Assembly (NCBI GenBank): GCA_949299435.1 | Contig: CASGAK010000103.1 | Coordinates: 1 to 13,363, forward strand | DNA length: 13,363 nucleotides | Source of the DNA: an uncultured bacterium | GTDB lineage: Bacteria > Cyanobacteriota > Vampirovibrionia > Gastranaerophilales > Gastranaerophilaceae | Direction: 5' to 3' | Shown here: one piece after another, positions 1-6,403 of the stretch | Layout of the letters: each line of letters opens with the position of its first letter | Numbering within the stretch: the first letter of the stretch is position 1 | The notes under the pieces: model-generated | Seen by the model: only the letters and a program-made list of their open reading frames with translations | Told to the model about the DNA's origin: nothing | Database searches by the model: none | Made by a program: the position numbers and the translations under genes

Positions 1-48
1 AATAAACCTTTATTAATGTATCTTTCTGCCTCAGAAGATGCTTTTTGA
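1..48 (+). other. Open reading frame entering from the left edge, ending at TGA 46-48
   Basis: Reading from base 1, frame 1 is open for 15 codons (NKPLLMYLSASEDAF) and then stops at TGA 46-48. The sequence looks like real coding DNA, and it ends exactly where the next gene's frame begins, at a run of five T (42-46). Dropping one T would join it to the downstream frame as ...SEDAF-EQSDI.... I infer that it is the upstream part of the same gene as 38-457, separated by a frameshift, rather than a separate gene end. Only 15 codons are visible, so this is uncertain. Confidence 0.4.
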
Positions 49-457
49 ACAAAGTGATATTATGATTAGAACTTTTGGTATTGAAAGATATATTCAAGCG
101 ATTAAAAACAGAATGATAAATATTTTAGTTACTCAGAATGAGGGAAAATCACGGCAAAAAATTGTAAAGATGGTTGAAAACGATTTTAATGATAACAATT
201 ATAGCCAGGTTATTAGAAAAGTCTTTCAACAGTCTTCTAGAGCACCAAGGATCGATATAAATTCAGCAGAAGGTAAGCACGCTATGAGTTATATTGAAGC
301 TTTGGAAAATTATGTACAACCAAGTAATAACGGCTTTTTATTGACTATATCAAAGGACTATCTTAAAAATGCTTTGGAAGTAGAGGCCTATAAGACCGGA
401 AATAGTATTGGCAGAAAAATGTGGTTACTGGAACAATTAAATTTAACTCAAGTTTAA
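38..457 (+). CDS. Hypothetical protein, probable C-terminal fragment of a frameshifted or +1-recoded gene
   Basis: I do not recognise this 139-residue protein. It is soluble, mixed alpha-helical in character and basic in its first half (KNRMINIL, GKSRQKIVK). No signal peptide, membrane segment or clear catalytic motif is visible. The last ~40 residues (GFLLTISKDYLKNALEV onward) look like a small helix-turn-helix-style tail, but that is only an impression. The nominal ATG at 38 has no convincing ribosome binding site. Frame 1 upstream is open to the window edge and stops at TGA 46-48, overlapping this start. The most economical reading is therefore a longer gene entering from the left and shifted by +1 at the T5 run (42-46). 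The next gene (491-808) is convergent, 33 nt away. Mutation, sequencing error or programmed frameshift cannot be told apart here. Confidence 0.5.
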   Translation: MLFEQSDIMIRTFGIERYIQAIKNRMINILVTQNEGKSRQKIVKMVENDFNDNNYSQVIRKVFQQSSRAPRIDINSAEGKHAMSYIEALENYVQPSNNGFLLTISKDYLKNALEVEAYKTGNSIGRKMWLLEQLNLTQV

Positions 458-490
458 TTTTAAATTTTTGGCTAAATATTCCTTAAATTA

Positions 491-808
491 TTAATCGTTA
501 AAATATTCTAGTTCATTTGCTTTTTCTTCAGAAAGTTTTTTTTCTAATTCCCAAAAAGTTGCATTATCCATGTCTATTTCATCTGCGACTTTACATAAAT
601 CAGAAAATTTTTTAATATACTCTGCTTCAATCTTAGCTTTTTTACATTCTTTACTATTTTTTAATTCATAATTTTGAGGGCTATAGTATGGATATTTATA
701 ATTTCCACTATCATCTATTTCTCCGAAAGTTATTTTTGTATTTGGAGTCTGTGAAATACGTTTATATTGACTACTATTTGTAAAAATTGAATTTATTGGA
801 TAAATCAT
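491..808 (-). CDS. Hypothetical small protein, Lys/Glu-rich C-terminal half
   Basis: This 105-residue protein matches no family I can name. The first ~50 residues are polar and rich in Asn, Tyr, Ser and Pro, with a short ITFGE motif near residue 27. The second half is a strongly charged, probably helical or coiled segment (KNSKECKKAKIEAEYIKKF ... FWELEKKLSEEKANELEYF). There is no signal peptide or membrane helix. The start is well supported: GTGAGGT lies 4 nt before the ATG (minus strand, around 813-819). It lies 61 nt downstream of the ABC exporter gene on the same strand, so it may be co-transcribed; a TATATT at 862-857 could serve as a separate -10 box, but I find no good -35. Function unknown. 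Confidence 0.7.
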   Translation of the reverse strand: MIYPINSIFTNSSQYKRISQTPNTKITFGEIDDSGNYKYPYYSPQNYELKNSKECKKAKIEAEYIKKFSDLCKVADEIDMDNATFWELEKKLSEEKANELEYFND

Positions 809-869
809 TTATACCTCACTTTTTTCAGTTTAAAGATTTTTGAGTTTTTTTACTTTAATATAATCAATA

Positions 870-2672
870 CTATACACCAACAAGTTCTTTTGTATTGTCT
901 TTTTGATGTCTGAATTGCATTTCATATAAATTTTTATAAGTGCCGTTTTCAATTTGCATTAATTCTTCATGTGTACCAAGCTCTGCTAGTATACCTTCAT
1001 TGATTACAGCTATTCTATGAGCATTTTTTATTGTAGATAATCTGTGAGCAATTACGAATACAGTTTTATCCACCATTAAATTATCAATTGCTTTTTGTAC
1101 GATAGCTTCAGATTTGTTATCAAGTGCAGATGTTGCTTCATCTAAAATTACAATCGGTGCATTTTTTATAAAAGCTCTGGCTATAGCGACTCTTTGTTTT
1201 TGCCCTCCGGATAATAACATTCCGCGTTCCCCGATTTGAGTATTCAGTCCATCTTTGAGGGTTGCTACAAATTCATCAAGATAAGCCATTTTTAAGGCTT
1301 TTTCTATTTCTTCATCTGTAGCGTTATGTTTACCTAATAAAATATTTTCTTTTATCGTACCTGAAAATAAAAAGTTGTCTTGGAACACTACTGAAATTTT
1401 ATCTCTTAAACTTTTTAGTGTGTAATCTCTTATATCAATTCCGTCGATTTTGATAGCTCCAGAAGTTACATCATAAAATCTTGGTATCAAACTTACTATA
1501 GTTGTTTTTCCACCGCCGGAGTTTCCTACCAAAGCTATAGTTTCACCTTTGTTTACAACCAAATTAATATCTTTTAAAACTGGTTTGTTTTTAATATATT
1601 CAAAATTTACGTTTTCAAATTCAACAGTCGAATTAACTTCTTTAAGTTCTAAAGCATTTTCTTTATCCTTAATTTTAGGAGTGCTTTCTAATAGTCCGAA
1701 TACACGCTCTATTGCCATGAATGAAAATTGTACTGAATTGAAATTATTGCCCAAATTTTTAATCGGAGTATACAACATTATTAGAGCAGTAATAAATGAG
1801 ACAAAGTTTCCGCTTGTTATTTGTTTAGTTAAAATAAGATGGCTTCCGTAGCCTATTGCAATACCAATTCCTATAGACACGATTACATGCATCATTGGTG
1901 ATAGCCAAGAGGTTCTTTGAATCATTTTAATTTTTAGACTGAATATATTGTTTAGATTATTTTTAAATTTATTTTTTTGATAATCTGCTAAATTATATGA
2001 TGTAATGGTTTTGTTACCAGCAAAACTTTCATTATAAGCGGTAATAATTGTAGATCCTGCAGCGACTGATTTATCCATAACACTTTTTATTCGTTCTCTG
2101 ATTTTTGCAAGCGGTAAAAAAGCACAGCCAAGTATAAATATGGCGATTAATGCGAGTTGCCAAGAATTATATAGTAGAACGCAAACAAGTGAAATTGAAG
2201 AGAAAAGTCTTGATACAAAAGTTTTTAGATTATCAAGAAGTCCAGAGCATGCTTGGTCTGCGTCGTTATTGAATCTGTATACAATATCACCTGATTTTTT
2301 TGTATCAAAATAGGCAGTTTCTAAAGTAAGCATTTTTTGGTAAAGGCTAAATTTTAAATCATTTGTTATCTTACCTCCTACCCAAGTATTTAAATAAGTT
2401 GCCAAGTAGTTTAGCATACCCTGAATAGATGTAAATGCGACAATACCAAATGGTATATACCAAGGTGATTGAACACTTTTTTCAACCATGACCAAGTCCA
2501 TGTATGGCTTTAATGATAACGCTATTATGGCATCTAAAGATCCTATTGGGATACATATTAATACTGCCAGTAACGCCCTAAACCAGTATGGTTTTACATA
2601 GGGCCACATTCTTGAATAGTTTATAAATGCTTGCGTATTTTTAATTTTTGTAATTGCTGCTGATAAAATCAT
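870..2672 (-). CDS. ABC exporter, fused membrane and ATPase domains (MsbA-like)
   Basis: A 600-residue half-transporter with a type I exporter fold: a six-helix transmembrane domain in about residues 25-320, then a nucleotide-binding domain from about 350 to 585. The ATPase motifs are intact: Walker A GNSGGGKT (383-390), Q-loop Gln430 (VVFQDNFLFSG), signature LSGGQ (488-492), Walker B IVILDEA with the catalytic Glu (507-513), D-loop SALD and H-loop His543 (AHRLST). Such proteins work as homodimers in the inner membrane and expel lipids, lipid-linked sugars, peptides or drugs. The layout and length best match the MsbA/lipid-flippase group, but the substrate cannot be read from sequence. The start has AAGGA 8 nt upstream and a TATAAT at 2709-2704. 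The small gene 491-808 follows on the same strand; the divergent neighbour is a membrane protein of unknown function. Confidence 0.9.
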   Translation of the reverse strand: MILSAAITKIKNTQAFINYSRMWPYVKPYWFRALLAVLICIPIGSLDAIIALSLKPYMDLVMVEKSVQSPWYIPFGIVAFTSIQGMLNYLATYLNTWVGGKITNDLKFSLYQKMLTLETAYFDTKKSGDIVYRFNNDADQACSGLLDNLKTFVSRLFSSISLVCVLLYNSWQLALIAIFILGCAFLPLAKIRERIKSVMDKSVAAGSTIITAYNESFAGNKTITSYNLADYQKNKFKNNLNNIFSLKIKMIQRTSWLSPMMHVIVSIGIGIAIGYGSHLILTKQITSGNFVSFITALIMLYTPIKNLGNNFNSVQFSFMAIERVFGLLESTPKIKDKENALELKEVNSTVEFENVNFEYIKNKPVLKDINLVVNKGETIALVGNSGGGKTTIVSLIPRFYDVTSGAIKIDGIDIRDYTLKSLRDKISVVFQDNFLFSGTIKENILLGKHNATDEEIEKALKMAYLDEFVATLKDGLNTQIGERGMLLSGGQKQRVAIARAFIKNAPIVILDEATSALDNKSEAIVQKAIDNLMVDKTVFVIAHRLSTIKNAHRIAVINEGILAELGTHEELMQIENGTYKNLYEMQFRHQKDNTKELVGV

Positions 2673-2703
2673 GAATAGTTCCTTTTTACTTCTATCACTT
2701 AAA

Positions 2704-2732
2704 ATTATACTTTAAATATCTATTAATATTAA
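2704..2732 (-). promoter_or_regulatory. Probable promoter of the ABC exporter gene
   Basis: On the minus strand, a perfect -10 hexamer TATAAT (2709-2704) lies 17 nt downstream of a partial -35, TTAATA (2732-2727, 4 of 6 consensus). The predicted transcript starts near 2697, giving a leader of about 24 nt that carries the AAGGA ribosome binding site before the ATG at 2672. Confidence 0.5.
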
Positions 2733-2747
2733 GTTTATTTTTAATAA

Positions 2748-2776
2748 TTTACAAATTTTGATATATGTGTTACTTT
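2748..2776 (+). promoter_or_regulatory. Probable promoter of the eight-helix membrane protein gene
   Basis: A good -35, TTTACA (2748-2753, 5 of 6), lies 17 nt before a weak -10, TACTTT (2771-2776). The weak -10 is preceded by TG at 2768-2769, the position of an extended -10. The predicted start near 2783 gives a leader of about 20 nt containing AAGGAG. It sits back to back with the ABC exporter promoter. Confidence 0.4.
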
Positions 2777-2802
2777 AGTTCTTAAAGTTAAGGAGTAGAG
2801 TA

Positions 2803-3633
2803 ATGATTTGGAAAATATTTTTTGTACTGGTAACTTTATTATTTCTGTTTTTACAGACAGGAGGTATTGTAAGTACATTTAAATTATCAGAATTTAGTAT
2901 TTCAGCAGGGTATATTTTATCTTTGTTTTTTGTTTTTATTTCGGGCTTTTTTTATTCTTTAGGCTGGAAAAAAAGACTCTATTCATATAAAGCTGCGAAA
3001 GGTATTTTTGCTTTTTTAGTTCTATTTTTAATATCAATTACGATTTTAGCAATATTATCAGGTTTGGATATGATTGCATTTCATTTAAAAGTTTCCGGAC
3101 AAACTGATATGATGCCTTATTTGATGCGTTTAATTTTTGTAGTTGCATTGGTCTATATTACGATGTCTTTACCGGTTATTTTCGCATTTTTTAAATATAA
3201 AAAGCATTATGATACCTTGTGTTGTGTGGAAAAACCGTATTGGAAAATGTTTTTATTGTATTTTTCCCTAACTTCATTTGTTAATAATGTATATGCAATA
3301 TTTGCAAAAGGAATATCAATATATAATGTTTGGGATTATATTGCTATTTGCATGCCGATTATTGGGTTTTTCTATACAGTAGGATTTGCTTTTAATATAA
3401 AGTTCGGTAAACAAATTTTATGGAAAGTCTTATTTATCCCGTATGTGTTATTTTTAGTTGCTGAAATATTTCTATGCAGCGATGATTATTTAACGATGGT
3501 GGGACTTCAAACTACCAAAATAAGCTACTCTGGACTTGTAGCTTATGCTTTGATTCTAGTAACATTTGCTTATGCTTGTTATCGATATGCACTAAAAGAT
3601 GATGTATATAAAAAGATAGAAGCCAATACCTAG
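2803..3633 (+). CDS. Integral membrane protein of unknown function, about eight transmembrane helices
   Basis: A 276-residue, very hydrophobic protein. Likely membrane segments are at about residues 4-23, 33-54, 66-88, 108-131, 148-169, 176-197, 206-225 and 241-262, with basic loops such as GWKKRLYSYKAAK (54-66) and FKYKKHY (130-136) that probably face the cytoplasm. I see no transporter signature, protease motif or binding domain and do not recognise the family. The start has a strong AAGGAG 7 nt upstream. The gene is divergent from the ABC exporter, separated by 130 nt holding both promoters. Its stop TAG overlaps the stop of the convergent small gene 3630-3881 within a shared CTAG, so the two transcripts must overlap at their 3' ends. 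Confidence 0.85.
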   Translation: MIWKIFFVLVTLLFLFLQTGGIVSTFKLSEFSISAGYILSLFFVFISGFFYSLGWKKRLYSYKAAKGIFAFLVLFLISITILAILSGLDMIAFHLKVSGQTDMMPYLMRLIFVVALVYITMSLPVIFAFFKYKKHYDTLCCVEKPYWKMFLLYFSLTSFVNNVYAIFAKGISIYNVWDYIAICMPIIGFFYTVGFAFNIKFGKQILWKVLFIPYVLFLVAEIFLCSDDYLTMVGLQTTKISYSGLVAYALILVTFAYACYRYALKDDVYKKIEANT

Positions 3634-3641
3634 ACTTCTAT
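3611..3641 (-). terminator. Terminator-like hairpin for the 83-residue protein gene, covering both convergent stop codons
   Basis: ATAGAAG (3616-3622) and CTTCTAT (3635-3641) are perfect inverted repeats. On the minus-strand RNA the stem extends by a U-G and a C-G pair to nine pairs with an eight-base loop, and is followed directly by C-U5 (3615-3610). The hairpin contains the stop codons of both convergent genes (CTAG, 3630-3633). On the plus strand there is no U-run after it, so it would mainly end the minus-strand transcript. The stem is only moderately stable, with few G-C pairs. Confidence 0.5.
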
Positions 3642-3881
3642 AAATAATCTTTGACCTACGATGTTTTGTTTGCCATTGTAGTAACCGGCAAAATACCCGC
3701 CACGTACAGGATTGTTTTTAGCATAAGTTGTACTATTAAATCTGTTTCCGTTGTAGTTTACGAACGGATTGTTATTGAATGGATTATTATTTGAAGTAAC
3801 CGTCGTAAATGTCGGTGTATTTACTGACATAGATTGCTGCGGTGCAAAAGCATTTGATAATATACTTACTAAACTTGCCAT
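3630..3881 (-). CDS. Small Asn/Phe/Tyr-rich hypothetical protein
   Basis: An 83-residue protein of low complexity. The N-terminus (MASLVSILSNAFAPQQ) is mildly hydrophobic but lacks the basic start of a signal peptide. A Ser/Thr stretch (18-30) follows, then a tandem NNNPF repeat (31-35, 36-40), and an Asn/Gly/Tyr-rich tail with YFAGYYNG (63-70) ending in a hydrophobic GQRLFIEV. I know no matching family. The composition suggests a flexible or surface-related peptide, but that is a guess. The start is supported by GAGGG 9 nt upstream and by a perfect extended -10 (TGTTATAAT) about 60 nt upstream. The stop overlaps that of the convergent membrane protein gene, and a U-tailed hairpin lies over the stop, so it is probably a single-gene transcript. 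Confidence 0.65.
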   Translation of the reverse strand: MASLVSILSNAFAPQQSMSVNTPTFTTVTSNNNPFNNNPFVNYNGNRFNSTTYAKNNPVRGGYFAGYYNGKQNIVGQRLFIEV

Positions 3882-3938
3882 CTAACTAAACCCTCTATTT
3901 ATATTTAAAATATTAATGATATATTTTTTACTGTCACT

Positions 3939-3948
3939 ATTATAACAT
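3939..3948 (-). promoter_or_regulatory. Extended -10 promoter of the 83-residue protein gene
   Basis: On the minus strand TG-T-TATAAT (TG at 3947-3946, TATAAT 3944-3939) is a perfect extended -10. No good -35 is present, which is usual for extended -10 promoters. The predicted start near 3932 gives a leader of about 50 nt. An AT-only inverted repeat, ATAAATTT/AAATTTAT (3947-3954 and 3961-3968, loop A6), sits at the place of the missing -35. Confidence 0.5.
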
Positions 3949-4010
3949 AAATTTAAAAAAAAATTTATATAACTTAATAAAATCATTCTTTTATTGTATT
4001 AGAATTTGTC

Positions 4011-4039
4011 TTGAAATAAATAATTTAATTCTTTATAAT
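4011..4039 (+). promoter_or_regulatory. Promoter of the PurD-like gene, placed for a leaderless mRNA
   Basis: TTGAAA (-35, 4011-4016, 5 of 6) and TATAAT (-10, 4034-4039, perfect) are separated by exactly 17 nt. Only six bases (4040-4045) lie between the -10 and the ATG at 4046, so transcription should begin at or next to the A of the start codon. No Shine-Dalgarno precedes this ATG, which agrees with a leaderless transcript. Confidence 0.7.
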
Positions 4040-4045
4040 AGCTTT

Positions 4046-5302
4046 ATGAAAGATAATAAAAAGAAAATATTAATAGTAGGAAATTCAGCAAATACGCATG
4101 CAATATGCAGTGAATTTTCAAAGTATGAATTTATAGAAAAAATCTATATAGCACCGGGAAATTCAGCAACAGCGGAAATTGGAGAAAATCTGGATATAAG
4201 ACCGGATTCCGTATCGGAATTGTTGGATTTTGCAATGGAAAATGCCATTGATTTAACAGTTGTGACAGATGAAAGTGCCATAAAGGCAGATATATCTACA
4301 TTGTTTCAACAAAATGGCCAGTTGATTTTTGCCCCCTCAGCTCAAAGTGCTATGGCTGCGATATCAAAGTCTTTTGGGAAAAAACTATTTTACAAATTAC
4401 ATATTAATACTCCAAGGTTTGGAATTTTTGAAAAGTCCCAATTAGCACTTGAATATATAAAAAAGTCAGATTATCCGCTAGTCATAAGAACTGATGAAAG
4501 TTCATCTGGACGTGATAGACAAGTTTGCAATACCTATCAAACAGCTTCTGTATTCATTGAAGACTTGTTCTTGTCAGGTGCGAAAAAGATTTTATTAGAA
4601 GATTTTGTATATGGTCATGAGTTTATATATTATATAATAACTGACGGTTATCATTTCTTGCCTTTGACAGCTTGTGCTAATTATAAGTTTATGTCAGATG
4701 GTAATGGCGGTCTTTTAACCCCCGGAATGGGAGCTTTTTGTCCTGATTATAAACTTTCATATGAAGTCCAAATGAGCTTATTAGAAAATGTTGCGGCACC
4801 TATAATTGAAAATCTTTCCAGAAAAGGTACTCCTTATTTAGGAATTATCGGGATTGAGGGTGTACTGAAAGATGATGGTAGTTATTCAATTTTGGAATTA
4901 AAACCTTTTTTAAGTGACCATGATTGTCAAGCTGTTTTAAATTTACTAGAAGATAATTTGTATGTGCTTTTTGAAGCCTGTGCAATAGGATCATTTGCAG
5001 ATGATTATGAATTTTTGCGAGTTTCAGATTCAGCTTCGGTTTCATGCGTTCTATCAAGCGGTAAGTTAAAAGATTCTGTCATAAAAGGTATTGATCTGCT
5101 TGACGATGATATTTGTGTAAATCATTTTTCGACCAAAAGAAATGAATTTTTCGAGTATTTGACAACAGGCGATAGAGCCATTGTGCTGACTAAAACATCG
5201 TCCACTTTGACCCGAGCAAGGGAATTGCTATATGAGAATATTGATGTTATAAATTTTAGCGGTAAAAAGTACAGAAAAGATATTTGTAAATTTACTGATT
5301 AA
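4046..5302 (+). CDS. Diverged phosphoribosylamine-glycine ligase-like (PurD-type) ATP-grasp protein
   Basis: PurD joins 5-phosphoribosylamine and glycine using ATP in purine synthesis. This 418-residue protein has PurD length and domain order: Rossmann-like N-domain (IEKIYIAPGNSATAE 30-44; AIDLTVV 67-73), ATP-grasp (ILLEDFVYGHEF 182-193, PGMGAF 226-231, PYLGIIGIEG 263-272) and the C-terminal domain ending ARELLYENIDVINFSGKKYR (391-410). Many diagnostic residues are changed, however. The N-terminal GGGGREHA loop is GNSANTHA (12-19). The KADGLAAGKG segment is RTDESSSGRD (148-157), so the ATP-grasp Lys is Arg. DHKR is NYKF (212-215), GPNTGGMG is GLLTPGMG (222-229), and the metal-binding E-F-N-x-R-F-G-D is E-L-K-P-F-L-S-D (284-291). 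It may be a paralogue with another substrate or a non-catalytic protein. It begins a unit with dnaJ-like and queE genes (36 nt and -4 nt spacing). Confidence 0.75.
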   Translation: MKDNKKKILIVGNSANTHAICSEFSKYEFIEKIYIAPGNSATAEIGENLDIRPDSVSELLDFAMENAIDLTVVTDESAIKADISTLFQQNGQLIFAPSAQSAMAAISKSFGKKLFYKLHINTPRFGIFEKSQLALEYIKKSDYPLVIRTDESSSGRDRQVCNTYQTASVFIEDLFLSGAKKILLEDFVYGHEFIYYIITDGYHFLPLTACANYKFMSDGNGGLLTPGMGAFCPDYKLSYEVQMSLLENVAAPIIENLSRKGTPYLGIIGIEGVLKDDGSYSILELKPFLSDHDCQAVLNLLEDNLYVLFEACAIGSFADDYEFLRVSDSASVSCVLSSGKLKDSVIKGIDLLDDDICVNHFSTKRNEFFEYLTTGDRAIVLTKTSSTLTRARELLYENIDVINFSGKKYRKDICKFTD

Positions 5303-5338
5303 CTTGATATTTTTATAACCATCATTATTAGATATAAT

Positions 5339-6403
5339 ATGTTAAAAAGTGGAAAAAATTATTATGAAATTTTAGGAGTTACCCCTGATGTTCAATTGGT
5401 ACAGCTAAAAAGTGCCTATCGACGTCTTGTTCGTAAATATCACCCCGACATTAATCCTCAAGGAGAGTTGATTTTTAAAGATATTACCGAGGCTTATGAA
5501 GTATTGTCAGATGAAACTTTGAGAAAAAAATACGATACATTAAACGGCTTTTTTAAATCTGCTGATTGCTCAACTAATTCTGAAATATATAGAAAGACAT
5601 TTAGAAAAGCAACAGAGCCGGATTTTGAAGGCAAAAAATCAGTTAAAAAAGAAACAAAATCAAATTCTAATGCTCAAAACTATTCTAATAATTCAGAAAA
5701 ACAATTTACAGATGTGATAAATGATATAATAGACGGTTTTTCTAAAAAATCAAAACAGAATGTAAAAAAAGATATCTTGAAAAAACAAGACGGAGCAAAT
5801 ATTTATGCAGATGTAAGTATTACATTGAAAGATTCTATATATGGTACTCATAAAATAGTTAATGTGGTACATACAAATATATGCAAAAAATGTGAGGGCA
5901 GAAAATTTATAAACGGTACAAAATGCCCCGAATGTAACGGACGTGGAGAAGTTGTCATACATCAAAAAATTAATGTGACAATTCCTGCAAATGTAAAAGA
6001 CGGTTCAAAATTACGGCTGACAGGCGAGGGGAAAAAAGGAATAAACGGCGGTAAAAACGGTGATTTGTATTTGAAAATTACTATAGAGCCGGATTCCTTT
6101 TTTAAGGTTGACGGAAACGATTTGTTATGTGAGGTACCGATATCTCCGTTCGAAGCTGTGCTTGGCGGGGATATCAAAATTCCGTCAATTAGCGGGAATG
6201 TTGTACTTTCTTTGCCCGAACTCACTAAATCCGGACAGGTCTTTAGAATTTCCGGGTATGGTTTGAAAAAAAATAATCTTGTTGGTGATATAATTGTGAC
6301 TGTAAGAATACAAATCCCTGATGAGGTTAGCGAAGATGAAATCATTTTGTATAAAAAACTTAAAAACCTTTCAGGAGAAAGTCTGAGAGAAAATTTATTA
6401 TGA
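5339..6403 (+). CDS. dnaJ: DnaJ-like Hsp40 co-chaperone with a single zinc site
   Basis: A 354-residue J-domain protein that should stimulate DnaK ATPase and deliver unfolded clients. The J domain spans about 7-68 with the HPD motif at 35-37 (YHPDINP). A polar Lys/Asn/Ser linker (about 75-150) replaces the usual Gly/Phe-rich region. The client-binding beta domains (about 155-330) contain only two zinc motifs, CKKC (182-185) and CPECNGRG (196-203), against four in canonical DnaJ, so it probably binds one zinc ion. The final ~25 residues resemble the DnaJ C-terminal end. The start has no Shine-Dalgarno and a TATAAT abuts the ATG (5333-5338). No other start would keep the whole J domain. It lies 36 nt after the PurD-like gene and overlaps queE by ATGA. 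No dnaK or grpE is nearby, so it may be an accessory rather than the main DnaJ. Confidence 0.85.
   Translation: MLKSGKNYYEILGVTPDVQLVQLKSAYRRLVRKYHPDINPQGELIFKDITEAYEVLSDETLRKKYDTLNGFFKSADCSTNSEIYRKTFRKATEPDFEGKKSVKKETKSNSNAQNYSNNSEKQFTDVINDIIDGFSKKSKQNVKKDILKKQDGANIYADVSITLKDSIYGTHKIVNVVHTNICKKCEGRKFINGTKCPECNGRGEVVIHQKINVTIPANVKDGSKLRLTGEGKKGINGGKNGDLYLKITIEPDSFFKVDGNDLLCEVPISPFEAVLGGDIKIPSISGNVVLSLPELTKSGQVFRISGYGLKKNNLVGDIIVTVRIQIPDEVSEDEIILYKKLKNLSGESLRENLL

Noticed and set aside
434..470. AT-rich inverted repeat around the end of the first gene as a bidirectional terminator
   Set aside because: The stem has a single G-C pair, a mismatch and a two-base loop; it is too weak to claim.
1549..1851. 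Open frame on the plus strand within the ABC exporter gene
   Set aside because: It lies entirely antisense to a fully conserved ABC exporter, has no ribosome binding site and no plausible protein features.
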